NCBI GenBank assembly: GCA_945860135.1
Contig: CAMAPK010000022.1
Coordinates: 1-32,055, forward strand
Reading direction: 5' to 3'
DNA: 32,055 bases
Source of the DNA: Nitrosovibrio sp. Nv4
Lineage (GTDB): Bacteria; Pseudomonadota; Gammaproteobacteria; Burkholderiales; Nitrosomonadaceae
This document shows, in pieces, positions 16,807 through 25,426 of this stretch; the first letter of the stretch is position 1; the number at the start of each line of letters is the position of its first letter. The notes under the pieces are model-generated. The model saw only the letters and a list, made by a program, of their open reading frames with translations, ran no database searches and had not been told where the DNA came from. The position numbers and the translations under genes were made by a program.

Positions 16807-17361
16807 ATGAGTGTAGCCCGGGCAAATATAACGATGATGAAAAAGCTGCTGATCGTTTCAGTAGCAATGTTTGGCTTCGGTTTCGCGCTGGTACCGCTTT
16901 ATGAAAAGATTTGTGAAGTTGCCGGAGTCAACAACCTGCTGAAGGCAGATGCGCTGACGGAGAATATTAAGGTAGACACCAGTCGCTGGTTAACAGTTGA
17001 ATTGGACGCCAATACACGTGGCTTGCCTTGGCAATTCAAGCCCATGCAAGCGAGTGTGCGGATCCATCCGGGCGAGTTGGTAGAAGTGATGTACGAGGTC
17101 AGGAATAATTCGGATCGTGAAGTGGCGGGACAGGCGATACCGAGTTACAGCCCGCAACTGCTCGCGCAGCATTTGAAAAAACTGGAGTGTTTTTGCTTTA
17201 CCAGACAGGTGCTGAAACCAAATGAGGTGCGGCAAATGCCGGTGCAATTCATGATTGAACCAAGTTTGCCGGACGATGTGAGAGTCATGACCATTTCATA
17301 TACATTTTTTGAACTGAGTAGTGACTCGGTTGATACGGGTGGCAAGGCGAAACCGATTTGA
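16807..17361 (+). CDS. ctaG: Cytochrome c oxidase assembly protein CtaG/Cox11
   Basis: Cox11 delivers copper to the CuB site of subunit I. The 184-residue protein has one N-terminal membrane helix (about 12-30) and a periplasmic immunoglobulin-like domain. The copper-binding motif is Cys128-Phe-Cys130 (ECFCFTRQ), and Cys36 near the membrane (YEKICEVAG) is also conserved in the family. Family markers NVDTSRxLTVEFxAN (here VDTSRWLTVELDAN), LPWQFKPM and ISYTFF are visible. The ATG abuts the stop of the 35-aa gene. Its own stop overlaps the TTG start of the next frame. Confidence 0.95.
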   Translation: MSVARANITMMKKLLIVSVAMFGFGFALVPLYEKICEVAGVNNLLKADALTENIKVDTSRWLTVELDANTRGLPWQFKPMQASVRIHPGELVEVMYEVRNNSDREVAGQAIPSYSPQLLAQHLKKLECFCFTRQVLKPNEVRQMPVQFMIEPSLPDDVRVMTISYTFFELSSDSVDTGGKAKPI

Positions 17362-17567
17362 AGGACGAAAGCAAAGTGCAGCGCAAGGCATCGTTCTTCC
17401 AGGCCATGAAAGCAGTATCATGGGCTTTTTTTGGTATACGCAAAAAAAGTGATCACGATCATGATGCGGCGACGTTGACACTAGGGCAGGTGATTGTTGC
17501 GGGCATCGTTGGTGCGGCGATATTTGTGACCAGCATACTAATGATGGTCAAGCTGGTAACAAGCTAG
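17358..17567 (+). CDS. DUF2970 family single-helix protein
   Basis: A 69-residue protein with SFFQAMKAVSWAFFGIRKKS (DUF2970 signature), a short acidic/His linker (DHDHDAA) and a C-terminal membrane helix (VIVAGIVGAAIFVTSILMMVKLV). DUF2970 genes are regularly found between ctaG and coxC in betaproteobacteria; a supporting role in oxidase assembly is inferred from position only. The TTG at 17358 overlaps the ctaG stop as TTGA. A GTG at 17376 with AAGGA at 17361-17365 is a credible alternative that would shorten the protein by six residues. Confidence 0.85.
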   Translation: MKDESKVQRKASFFQAMKAVSWAFFGIRKKSDHDHDAATLTLGQVIVAGIVGAAIFVTSILMMVKLVTS

Positions 17568-17599
17568 AGATTAATTAAACCATAGGCAGGAGAGAGGAC

Positions 17600-18457
17600 A
17601 TGAGCCACGAATCAAGTCAAACAGATAGCTATTACATCCCACCGCCATCGACTTACCCTATGATAGGGTCGATAGCATTGTTCTTCCTGGGGTTTGGTGC
17701 AGCATTTAGCGTCAATAGTCTGCCAATCGGGAAAGGACTGCTGGCAATTGGCTTTTCCATCCTTTTCTACATGATTTTCGTCTGGTTCCGTACGGTCGCA
17801 CGGGAAAGCGAAGCCGGCATGTTCAACAAACAGGTGGATATGTCTTTCCGCTGGGGAATGAGCTGGTTTATTTTTACCGAAGTGATGTTTTTCGCCGCAT
17901 TTTTTGGTGCACTGTATTACATGCGAGCACTGTCGGTTCCCTGGCTCGCCGACCTGGAGCATAAAATATTGTGGCCGGATTTTGTGGGCGGCTGGCCGAC
18001 CGCCGGTCCGGGTGCAAGTGAGAAGTTTACTCCCATGGGTCCATGGGGGCTGCCGGCAATTAACACGGCACTGCTGCTGACCTCGGGGGTAACCTGCACC
18101 TGGGCGCATTGGGCACTCAAACTTAACAAGCGCGGCCAGCTGAATTTGTCATTGTTCCTGACGATAGCCTTGGGGATTACTTTCCTAGCCTGTCAAATCT
18201 ATGAGTACGGTCATGCATACTCTGAACTCAACTTGAAGTTGACGAGCGGAGCCTACGGCGCGTCATTCTACATGTTGACTGGTTTCCATGGTTTCCATGT
18301 GACAGTGGGCACTATCATGCTGATAGTGATTCTGTGTCGCTGCCTATCCGGGCATTTCACACCTGAACACCATTTTGGTTTTGAAGGGGTGGCTTGGTAC
18401 TGGCACTTCGTGGATGTGGTCTGGCTGGGATTGTTTATCTTCGTTTATCTAGTATAA
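17600..18457 (+). CDS. coxC: Cytochrome c oxidase subunit III
   Basis: Subunit III stabilises the catalytic core and its proton uptake. The 285-residue protein shows seven hydrophobic helices and the family sequences GAALYYMRAL-type (here FFGALYYMRAL), TEVMFFAAFF, TSGVTCTWAHWAL and, near the end, GFEGVAWYWHFVDVVWLGLFIFVYL. AGGAGAGAGG lies just before the ATG. It closes the first cox transcription unit. No clear terminator is seen in the 84 bases before the convergent neighbour. Confidence 0.96.
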   Translation: MSHESSQTDSYYIPPPSTYPMIGSIALFFLGFGAAFSVNSLPIGKGLLAIGFSILFYMIFVWFRTVARESEAGMFNKQVDMSFRWGMSWFIFTEVMFFAAFFGALYYMRALSVPWLADLEHKILWPDFVGGWPTAGPGASEKFTPMGPWGLPAINTALLLTSGVTCTWAHWALKLNKRGQLNLSLFLTIALGITFLACQIYEYGHAYSELNLKLTSGAYGASFYMLTGFHGFHVTVGTIMLIVILCRCLSGHFTPEHHFGFEGVAWYWHFVDVVWLGLFIFVYLV

Positions 18458-18541
18458 GCCAGCTAGCCGGCGGTAGCCTGAAAATAGGTACCGTCGGTGC
18501 AGTAATAGCAGATGCCCGCTTCAAGGGTTTTTGATCTGGGA

Positions 18542-18733
18542 TCAGGTGGCCGGGGTGTTGCTGAGATAGAACCCCAGCATCATCAGGGCGAATAGAATAA
18601 CGGATAAACCGATGCGTAGCGTAAGAGCTTTGACTGCGCGTGTACTATGTCCCTTATCCTTGACTAGGTAGTACATCGCAGATGCCAGACTGGCGAGTAT
18701 GAAGAGGAAAAATAGGATCGCAACGATTTTCAA
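18542..18733 (-). CDS. DUF2909 twin-transmembrane protein
   Basis: A 63-residue protein with two hydrophobic helices (about 3-23 and 41-59) joined by the polar linker VKDKGHSTRAVKALTLRIG, the pattern of the DUF2909 family. The frame starts with TTG at 18733; GAAGAA is the only, weak, ribosome site. It is convergent with coxC and divergent from SURF1. Genes of this family commonly sit inside betaproteobacterial oxidase clusters, usually facing the other genes. Function unknown. Confidence 0.8.
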   Translation of the reverse strand: MKIVAILFFLFILASLASAMYYLVKDKGHSTRAVKALTLRIGLSVILFALMMLGFYLSNTPAT

Positions 18734-18797
18734 AATTTGTTCTTCTTTCGGGTACGGGGTCAGGTCGGGAGTTTAGCCGAGTTCAGCGTACTATCCA

Positions 18798-19526
18798 ATG
18801 ACTATTTCAGGCTGGCGGTTCCGACCGCGATTATGGTCCACAGCCGCTACAGTATCGGTCATGGTGGTCATGCTGCTACTTGGTAACTGGCAGTTATCGC
18901 GGGCGCAGGAGAAAGAGGCGCGGCAGGAGCAGCTTGAGCGGTTATCGCAGCAATCTGCAGTTGCGATATCAACTATCTCAGCCAACTTGGAGGATCTTAA
19001 ATTTCGCCGGGTTGAGGCGCGTGGCAGCTATGTTCCAGCGCACACGATTTACCTTGATAACAAGATATACCAAGGAATCGCAGGTTATCATATTATTACG
19101 CCGCTCCGGTTGGGTACAAGCTCCATGCATGTTCTGGTCAATCGGGGATGGATAGTAGCCGGTGGCGACCGCAGTAAATTGCCGGAAATCGTGACACCGA
19201 CTGAGCAGGTAGTTGTTTCAGGAATTGCGATTTCGCCGACGCAAAGAACGCTGGAGCTTTCCACAGAAACGGTATCGGGACAGGTCTGGGAAAATTTGCA
19301 CCTGGAACGCTATCGTGAGGCTACAGGGCTTATGTTACAACCAGTGGTGATACTGCAACAAGACGATTTAAAAGATGGTCTGGTGCGCCAGTGGGATCGT
19401 CCAGATTCAGGCGCTGCCAGAAACTTAGGTTATGCGTTTCAATGGTATGCCATGGCGCTGACGATCCTGATTATTTATTTGGTGTTGAGTGTCAAACGAG
19501 AGCGTTCCCAGAAGAAGCAAACGTAA
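18798..19526 (+). CDS. SURF1 family cytochrome oxidase assembly protein
   Basis: SURF1 helps insert heme a into subunit I. The 242-residue protein has the family layout of two membrane helices, one at about 17-33 and one near the C-terminus (AMALTILIIYLVLSV), enclosing a periplasmic domain. Family motifs are LGNWQLSRAQEKEA, GIAGYHIITPLRL, VLVNRGWI and NLGYAFQWYAMA. Neither a strong ribosome site nor a clear promoter is seen before the ATG. The last 38 bases overlap the next gene. Confidence 0.93.
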   Translation: MTISGWRFRPRLWSTAATVSVMVVMLLLGNWQLSRAQEKEARQEQLERLSQQSAVAISTISANLEDLKFRRVEARGSYVPAHTIYLDNKIYQGIAGYHIITPLRLGTSSMHVLVNRGWIVAGGDRSKLPEIVTPTEQVVVSGIAISPTQRTLELSTETVSGQVWENLHLERYREATGLMLQPVVILQQDDLKDGLVRQWDRPDSGAARNLGYAFQWYAMALTILIIYLVLSVKRERSQKKQT

Positions 19527-20088
19527 GCTGCTGCTAATGCTAGTGCTGATGTGCGCGCCGGTCTTCATTTCCTACCTGCTGTATTTTTCCAAGGTACGGC
19601 CGGCGAGCGACAACTACGGTGAGCTGATTGAAGTCAAGCAATTGCAGGGTAGTGCACTGAATCAGGTCGATGACACGATATTCCGTATCCGTCAATTACG
19701 TGGTAAATGGGTGTTGCTGACGCTGGATTCGAGTACATGCGATGAGGGGTGTCGCAAAAAGCTGTATTACATGCGACAGGTGCGGCTGATGCAACACACT
19801 GAAAAGGATCGCATAGAACGGGTATGGCTGATAGACGATGATGGATTGCCCGAACCCGGTCTGGTAGAAGAATACAAGGGCATGTGGCTGATCAATGCGA
19901 AAGATAGCCAGTTACGCGAGGAATTTCCAGCACCAGCATCGCAACGCGATCATATTTACTTGATAGACCCGGTAGGAAACTTGATGATGCGCTTTCCCAA
20001 GGATCCCGATGCTGCAAAAATAGCCAAAGATATCAAAAAACTGCTCAAAGTCTCGCAGATCGAGCATGCATTAGGGACGAAACACTGA
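19489..20088 (+). CDS. Membrane-anchored Sco/thioredoxin-like oxidase assembly protein
   Basis: A 199-residue protein with a basic N-terminus, one membrane helix (about 13-33) and a periplasmic thioredoxin-like domain. Cys84 and Cys88 (DSSTCDEGCRKK) form a CX3C pair in the same place as the copper-binding pair of Sco proteins, and IYLIDPVGNLMMRFP matches the C-terminal strand region of that fold. No conserved downstream histidine in the Sco context is evident. It begins at a GTG inside SURF1, so the two are probably translationally coupled. The likely role is copper or thiol chemistry for CuA assembly, inferred. Confidence 0.8.
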   Translation: MSNESVPRRSKRKLLLMLVLMCAPVFISYLLYFSKVRPASDNYGELIEVKQLQGSALNQVDDTIFRIRQLRGKWVLLTLDSSTCDEGCRKKLYYMRQVRLMQHTEKDRIERVWLIDDDGLPEPGLVEEYKGMWLINAKDSQLREEFPAPASQRDHIYLIDPVGNLMMRFPKDPDAAKIAKDIKKLLKVSQIEHALGTKH

Positions 20089-20156
20089 GATGTGGCCTGA
20101 ACAATATACGTTGCGGGCTGATTTTAGGCTTAGAAATGAATTAGGAGACAATTGTC

Positions 20157-21050
20157 ATGGCAACTAGTTTGGTTTGGCAGCATACCGCGACACGTATGCA
20201 GCAATTTTATCAATTGACCAAGCCACGGGTTGTTTCGCTCATTGTTTTCACCGCGATTATCGGCATGTTTCTTTCCGTGCCTGGCGCGGTTCCGTTGAAT
20301 GCGCTGATTTTTGGTACTTTGGGAATTGCACTGGTGGCGGGTGCGGCTGCAGCCGTCAATTGTCTGGTGGAGCAGAAAATTGATGCAGTGATGGCACGTA
20401 CGCGTGGCAGGCCTTTGCCTCAGGGAACGGTTACCTCACCGGAAACCTTTTTCTTCCTGGCATTGGTTGGTGGTTCGGGACTCTACATACTCCACGAGTT
20501 GGTGAATCCCCTGACCATGTGGTTGACTCTGGCGACTTTCGTCGGTTATGCCATCATTTACACGGTGATACTGAAGCCGATGACGCCGCAGAATATAGTC
20601 ATCGGCGGTGCTTCTGGTGCAATGCCACCAGTGCTTGGTTGGACGGCAGTGACCGGGGAGGTCTCCGCCGACGCATTGCTGCTGTTTCTCATCATTTTTG
20701 CATGGACACCACCCCACTTCTGGGCACTGGCGCTCTATCGCAAGCTGGAGTACGCCAAAGTCGGTATGCCCATGCTACCGGTGACACATGGTGACAAATA
20801 TACCCGTCTGCATGTGCTGCTGTATACGCTGATACTTATTGCTGTGACGCTAATGCCCTATGTCACCAAGATGAGCGGGCTGATTTATCTCGCTGGTGCG
20901 GTAGTGTTGGACGCTGTTTTCCTGTATTACGCAGTAAAGATTTATCGCGATTACAGTGACCAGCTTGCACGTAAAGCATTCCGTTTCTCGATCATATATC
21001 TGGCCGCTCTGTTTGTCGCACTGCTGGTAGATCATTACATCCGCTTTTGA
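20157..21050 (+). CDS. ctaB: Protoheme IX farnesyltransferase (heme O synthase)
   Basis: CtaB transfers a farnesyl group to heme b to make heme O, precursor of heme A. The 297-residue protein has the UbiA-superfamily membrane fold with the first polyprenyl-diphosphate site N-x3-D-like in [22 protein letters not shown] and a second region at [14 protein letters not shown]. Eight or nine helices are visible. The ATG has TAGGAGA at 20142-20148; the bases GACAATTGTC just before the ATG form a small palindrome. The frame ends in TGA that overlaps the possible TTG start of the Sco1 gene. Heme A synthase, which should act next, is not nearby. Confidence 0.95.
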   Translation: MATSLVWQHTATRMQQFYQLTKPRVVSLIVFTAIIGMFLSVPGAVPLNALIFGTLGIALVAGAAAAVNCLVEQKIDAVMARTRGRPLPQGTVTSPETFFFLALVGGSGLYILHELVNPLTMWLTLATFVGYAIIYTVILKPMTPQNIVIGGASGAMPPVLGWTAVTGEVSADALLLFLIIFAWTPPHFWALALYRKLEYAKVGMPMLPVTHGDKYTRLHVLLYTLILIAVTLMPYVTKMSGLIYLAGAVVLDAVFLYYAVKIYRDYSDQLARKAFRFSIIYLAALFVALLVDHYIRF

Positions 21051-21058
21051 GCGGTTCT

Positions 21059-21667
21059 GTGAAATCTCTTAATGCATTTCTGGTTGCTGCAGGGCTGGCG
21101 CTGATTTCTCTGGCTGGCTGCAGCGGCGAGGCCAATCGCGCCGAGCTCAAACCGACATTCCTCGCCACAGATATTACCGGCGCCGTTTTTGGCCGGGACT
21201 TCAAGCTGGCCGATCATACCGGCAAGGTGCGTTCTCTGGCGGATTTCAAGGGCAAAGTGGTGGTGCTGTTTTTCGGCTATACCCACTGTCCCGATATATG
21301 TCCTGCGACCATGGGGGAGTTGGCCGCCGCCATGAAGAGACTGGGCAAGGACGCCGAGCGGGTGCAAGTGCTGTTTGTGACGATCGACCCGGAGCGCGAT
21401 ACTTCCGCGCTGCTGGCGCAATACGTGTCTGCATTTGATCCGACATTTCTGGGTCTCTCCGGCGATGCGCAGGCCACGAAAGAAATCGCCCAGGAATTTA
21501 AAGTCGTTTATCAGCAGCAGGCAGGAGTGGCTCCAGATCAGCACATGGAGCATTCTACCGGAACCTATATTTTCGACACGGCAGGAAAGCTGCGGGTGTA
21601 TGTGAGCAATGGCAAGGGCAGAGATATGTTTGCCCACGACATTGCTGAGTTGCTTAAGACGCGCTGA
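21059..21667 (+). CDS. Sco1/SenC copper chaperone lipoprotein
   Basis: Sco1 delivers copper to the CuA site of subunit II and acts as a thiol reductant for it. With the GTG start at 21059 the protein has 202 residues and opens MKSLNAFLVAAGLALISLAGC, a lipoprotein signal with Cys21. The copper ligands Cys77 and Cys81 (GYTHCPDICPATMGEL) and His165 (QHMEHSTGTYIFD) are all present in a thioredoxin fold. An in-frame TTG at 21047 overlapping the ctaB stop would add four residues; neither start has a strong ribosome site. It is the last plus-strand oxidase gene, 26 bases from the convergent FAD oxidase. Confidence 0.93.
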   Translation: MKSLNAFLVAAGLALISLAGCSGEANRAELKPTFLATDITGAVFGRDFKLADHTGKVRSLADFKGKVVVLFFGYTHCPDICPATMGELAAAMKRLGKDAERVQVLFVTIDPERDTSALLAQYVSAFDPTFLGLSGDAQATKEIAQEFKVVYQQQAGVAPDQHMEHSTGTYIFDTAGKLRVYVSNGKGRDMFAHDIAELLKTR

Positions 21668-21693
21668 CAGAAATATCGGAGCGGATACCGGGT

Positions 21694-23067
21694 CTAGGGA
21701 AACAGCTTGCCTGGGTTAAGAATATTGTTTGGGTCAAACACCCGCTTGATGGCCTTCATCAGAGCAAGCGTTGTCGCATCAACCTCCTTGCCAATATAAG
21801 CGCGCTTCTCGCTGCCAATGCCGTGCTCACCCGACAACGTGCCGTTAAGTTTGATCACTAAATCAAATACCTCGGCTAGGTACTTCTCTGCTCGTTCCAT
21901 TTCACCCCTATTGTCCGGGTTCACCAGCAAATTGACGTGGATATTGCCGTTGCCGGCATGGCCAAAATTAACATTGGCAATCTGATATCTGCCGCTCAGT
22001 TGCTTTAGGCTATCCAGAAATTCGGGCAGTGCAGCAACCGGCACAACCACATCTTCATTGATCTTTTTTGGTGCGATATCGCGCAGTAGTGGCGACAATG
22101 CCTTGCGGGCCTGCCACAGAGCGGCAGTATCTGCTACCCGCTCTGCACGCAGCAATCCGCCGTTATGGCAAGCAGACAGAATCGCCTCAGTTGAGTCCAA
22201 GACATCCCGGGAAGATCCATCCACCTCGATCATCAGCATGGCGCAGGTGTCCGTTGGCAGCATCTCAGGGAAGCGTCCACGTATCAGGTTTAATGAACCC
22301 GCATCCAGAAACTCAAGAGCACTGGGCACTTGAGGGAGTGCCATGATTGCAACTATCGCAGCAGCGCAACTTGCAGCATCGCGGTAATGCGCAGTGAGGC
22401 CACCATGGGCTGGCGGTAGAGGAGTAAGCTTGAGCGTTGCTTCGGTGATGATAGCCAGCGTTCCCTCGGAACCAATCAGAAGTCGCGTTAGGTCATAACC
22501 CACTACCCCCTTGGTGGTATAGCAGCCGGTCTTGATAACATCACCTTTGCCCGTTACGGCTTTCAATCCCAGTACGTGATCGCGGGTGGTGCCATATTTC
22601 ACCGCGTGTGGGCCACCGGCGGAGGTAGCTAGATTGCCGCCTATGCTGGAGTAAGCGGCGCTGGAAGGATCGGGTGGCCAGAAAAATCCGTGGGTTCTGG
22701 CCGCATCTTGCACCGACTGATTGAGCACGCCAGGCTCAGCTACAATAACGCGATTCGCGGCATCAACCGCAATGATGCGCAGCATGCGCTCCAGCGACAA
22801 TGCCACGCCGCCCTGCTCAGGAAGGCTGCCGCCCGCTGTGCCAGTGCCGCGTCCACGCGGTGTAAGCGGAATTTTATGGATATTGCACAGCGCGACAATA
22901 CTCAGCACCTCATCCGCTGTAAGTGGAAATGCGACAGCCTCTGGCGGGAAAATTTTTCGACTATTGTCATAGGCATAGGCATAGCAATCGACCGGGTCGG
23001 TATAAAGTCGGTCAGAGGGAAGCAGAGACCGGAGTTGGGCGAGGAAATCAGGAGGGAGCATAGGCAT
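21694..23067 (-). CDS. FAD-linked 2-hydroxyacid dehydrogenase (GlcD/D-lactate dehydrogenase type)
   Basis: A 457-residue flavoprotein of the vanillyl-alcohol oxidase fold. The FAD pyrophosphate loop is PLTPRGRGTGTAGGS (67-81), followed by SSIGGNLATSAGGPHAVKYG. The substrate half holds NFGHAGNGNIHVNL and LNGTLSGEHGIGSEKR, and it ends with FDPNNILNPGKLFP as in GlcD. Glycolate or D-lactate are the usual substrates and the electrons go to the quinone pool or an iron-sulfur partner. No glcE or glcF lies beside it, so a single-subunit D-lactate dehydrogenase is at least as likely as glycolate oxidase. In a bacterium fixing CO2, glycolate salvage after RubisCO oxygenation is a plausible use. Confidence 0.88.
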   Translation of the reverse strand: MPMLPPDFLAQLRSLLPSDRLYTDPVDCYAYAYDNSRKIFPPEAVAFPLTADEVLSIVALCNIHKIPLTPRGRGTGTAGGSLPEQGGVALSLERMLRIIAVDAANRVIVAEPGVLNQSVQDAARTHGFFWPPDPSSAAYSSIGGNLATSAGGPHAVKYGTTRDHVLGLKAVTGKGDVIKTGCYTTKGVVGYDLTRLLIGSEGTLAIITEATLKLTPLPPAHGGLTAHYRDAASCAAAIVAIMALPQVPSALEFLDAGSLNLIRGRFPEMLPTDTCAMLMIEVDGSSRDVLDSTEAILSACHNGGLLRAERVADTAALWQARKALSPLLRDIAPKKINEDVVVPVAALPEFLDSLKQLSGRYQIANVNFGHAGNGNIHVNLLVNPDNRGEMERAEKYLAEVFDLVIKLNGTLSGEHGIGSEKRAYIGKEVDATTLALMKAIKRVFDPNNILNPGKLFP

Positions 23068-23179
23068 AAACGGTCAAGAAATCGGCCGGTGCGTATCTTC
23101 GTCCAATCCGGTAATCAGGAGAAATAATTGCAGCGTCATCAGAAGTGATTCTCTGGCAGAGGCATCCGGGATTTGGAAA

Positions 23180-23764
23180 TCAATCCAGATACTCGAATAC
23201 TTTTACTACTTTCAACACTCCGCTGGTGGAACTGGCAATCTCCGCTGCACTTTCGGCTTCCTGACGTTTAACCAACCCCAGCAAATAGACCACACCATTT
23301 TCCGTCACCACCTTTACATGATTTATCTGAAACCTACCGCCATCCAGGAAGCGTCCCTTGACTTTTGTTGTGATTACCATGTCATTGCTTCTGGAAATGA
23401 GCGTGCTCGCATTAGCAACGGCGACTTCGTTGGTGACATTACGCACGTTGCTTATGTCCTTGACCAGATTTTCGACTTCTTTTTTCATGGCTTCGGTAGG
23501 CGCCTCTCCGGTGAGCAGCACGTTACGGTTGAAGCTGGTGACATTGATATGCACATTGGCGCCCAGTTTTTCTCTGATAAGCTTGGCACTCTTCATTTCA
23601 ATTCCTTCATCTTCAACAAAGGTGCCGCTGGTACGTCGATCTTCGGATACCGCAAGACCGGTACCAACACCGGTGATAATGCCAGTAGCAACGAATACTT
23701 CACAACCGGAGAGAACCGGCAACAACAAGGCAAGCAGTAGCCAGTTTCGATTTGTATTTTTCAT
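23180..23764 (-). CDS. BON-domain outer-membrane lipoprotein (DolP/YraP-like)
   Basis: The ATG at 23764 with CAGGAG 9 bases ahead gives 194 residues; longer in-frame reading upstream lacks a ribosome site and would bury the signal peptide. The signal MKNTNRNWLLLALLLPVLSGC has a lipobox with Cys21. Two BON domains follow (about 55-115 and 125-190), with the typical NVLLTGEAPTEAMKKEVENLV and GVVYLLGLVKRQEAESA. DolP proteins protect outer-membrane integrity and bind anionic phospholipids. It lies just after yraN, as in the enterobacterial yraN-diaA-dolP order, but diaA is missing between them. Confidence 0.88.
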   Translation of the reverse strand: MKNTNRNWLLLALLLPVLSGCEVFVATGIITGVGTGLAVSEDRRTSGTFVEDEGIEMKSAKLIREKLGANVHINVTSFNRNVLLTGEAPTEAMKKEVENLVKDISNVRNVTNEVAVANASTLISRSNDMVITTKVKGRFLDGGRFQINHVKVVTENGVVYLLGLVKRQEAESAAEIASSTSGVLKVVKVFEYLD

Positions 23765-23859
23765 GTGACCCGCTCCTGTTATTTGCAGTGATCCTTGAGT
23801 CGGTCCGACAAAGATTCTGAGAGATGGCAAATACCACTTCAAACAAATACACAGATCCG

Positions 23860-24198
23860 CTACTCGCCGAAAGCGTTCTTGATCCATTCTACTTCCAAGC
23901 CATCGCTACCGGACAATAACACAGCATCAAAGCGGCATGGCGGCACGGATCCTAACTTGGCAAGATAGTGCCGCGCCGTACGCAGCAGTTTTGTCTGCTT
24001 GGATAATGTGATGCTGGCTGCTGCGCCGCCAAAGACCTGACTCGTGCGCATCCTTACCTCGACGAACACTAATGTCGCGCCATCACGCATGATGAGGTCG
24101 ATTTCACCAAAACGGCAGTGGTAGTTCCTGTCCAGCAAAACAAGGTGTTGCCGTTGCAGAAATTCTGCCGCATATTGTTCGGCTTCGCCACCCTTCAT
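23860..24198 (-). CDS. yraN: YraN/UPF0102 family endonuclease-like protein
   Basis: A 112-residue protein of the UPF0102 family, which has a restriction-endonuclease-like (Holliday-junction resolvase type) fold. Visible signature residues are GEAEQYAAEFL, NYHCRFGEIDLIMRDG and LVFVEVRMR, containing the E-D-ExK-like acidic constellation, where the usual lysine/arginine position reads Arg (VEVRMR). The biological role is not established. It is divergent from rsmI, an order conserved in many proteobacteria, and precedes the BON lipoprotein by 95 bases. Confidence 0.9.
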   Translation of the reverse strand: MKGGEAEQYAAEFLQRQHLVLLDRNYHCRFGEIDLIMRDGATLVFVEVRMRTSQVFGGAAASITLSKQTKLLRTARHYLAKLGSVPPCRFDAVLLSGSDGLEVEWIKNAFGE

Positions 24199-24357
24199 TT
24201 TAGCGTACCTCGCTATCGCCAGATCTCGGCGTGATTCGGTGCTACGCTATCCGCTGTACTGCCACGCAACATTGGCCGGTTTACCGGTCAGGTGGAAAAT
24301 GGCCACGGGCTGCCGTATAGTGCAGTGATCAATAGCAGATAGAAAAATCGGAACGAA

Positions 24358-25233
24358 ATGCAGCAGTGTGAAACCATGCTACCCAAAAATACATTATATG
24401 TGGTTGCCACCCCGATAGGGAATCTGCGCGATATCAGTTTGCGAGCGCTGGAGGTACTTGCAGCAGTGGAAGTGATCGCTGCCGAGGATACGCGTACCAC
24501 CGGGCATTTGCTGGCGCACCACTCGATAACCGGGAAGATGATGGCACTGCATCAGCACAACGAACGCACCGCTGCGGAGAAGATTGTTGCCTTGCTCGCA
24601 GCGGGGAAATCCGTCGCCTTGGTCACCGATGCCGGCACCCCAGGGATCTCCGATCCCGGAGCAATCGTGGTTAGTCTCGTGCGCGAACGAGGCTACAGGG
24701 TAACGCCAATACCCGGTGCAAATGCCGCGGTGTGTGCGTTGTCAGCGAGTGGAATCGTCGAACCACATTTTCTGTTTTACGGGTTTCTCCCGGCCAAGAC
24801 CGGGGCACGCAAACGTACCTTGGAAGGATTAAAGTCACAACCCCATACGCTGGTATTTTATGAAGCGCCCCACCGCATTCTAGAATGTGTAGCAGACTTG
24901 GCTACGGTGCTGGGAGCGAATCGCCAGATTACTCTTGCCAGAGAGCTGACGAAATTGTTCGAAACCATCCACACCTGCGCGCTAGGTGATGCCTTGGCGT
25001 GGCTGCAAGCCGATGTCAACCAGCAGAAAGGGGAGTTTGTGTTGCTGCTGTCCGGGGTAGAAGCTCAGGATGAGGCCGGAATCAGCGATCTATCCCGGCA
25101 TACGCTGGAATTACTGCTGGAGAATTTGCCGCTGAAACAGGCGGTGAAGCTGGCAGCGGAAATCACCGGCGAAAGCAGAAAGATGTTGTATGCACTGGCG
25201 CTGTCACTGAAGATGGAGAATTCGGTGCAATAA
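24358..25233 (+). CDS. rsmI: 16S rRNA 2'-O-ribose C1402 methyltransferase
   Basis: RsmI methylates the 2'-hydroxyl of C1402 in the ribosomal P site using SAM. The 291-residue protein has the tetrapyrrole-methylase fold with LYVVATPIGNLRDISLRAL, AAEDTRTTGHLL, ALVTDAGTPGISDPG and PIPGANAAVCALSASG, then LFYGFLPAKTGARKRTLE and FYEAPHRILE. The first ATG at 24358 gives MQQCETMLPKNTLY; the ATG at 24376 is nearer to the usual start of homologues, and neither has a strong ribosome site. It is divergent from yraN. Confidence 0.95.
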   Translation: MQQCETMLPKNTLYVVATPIGNLRDISLRALEVLAAVEVIAAEDTRTTGHLLAHHSITGKMMALHQHNERTAAEKIVALLAAGKSVALVTDAGTPGISDPGAIVVSLVRERGYRVTPIPGANAAVCALSASGIVEPHFLFYGFLPAKTGARKRTLEGLKSQPHTLVFYEAPHRILECVADLATVLGANRQITLARELTKLFETIHTCALGDALAWLQADVNQQKGEFVLLLSGVEAQDEAGISDLSRHTLELLLENLPLKQAVKLAAEITGESRKMLYALALSLKMENSVQ

Positions 25234-25426
25234 ATCACGACGCATAACAATGTAATTTAACAATTTATAATCAATGGGATAAGATTTATTTTGGGCTCTA
25301 TCCTGATGAGCCGCTGGCGCGGGAATGCGGCTAGCGATTATAATTAGCAGGTCGCATTCACGGTTTATTGGTTTTTGCGAACGTGGGTAGCCCCCACGGA
25401 CATCTAAAATTTCTGGAGATTAACTT

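Noticed and set aside
20090-20165. 25-codon frame between the Sco-like gene and ctaB, considered as a ctaA remnant
   Set aside because: The translation has no resemblance to heme A synthase and runs out of frame into ctaB.
24270-24290. GGCCGGTTTACCGGTC inverted repeat between yraN and rsmI as an operator
   Set aside because: The match is short, GC-rich and imperfect, and such arrangements arise often by chance.
25302-25340. CTGATGAG followed by a GC-rich hairpin, resembling a hammerhead ribozyme core
   Set aside because: The GAAA that must follow stem II is missing (the sequence after the stem is TAGCG) and stems I and III cannot be formed.
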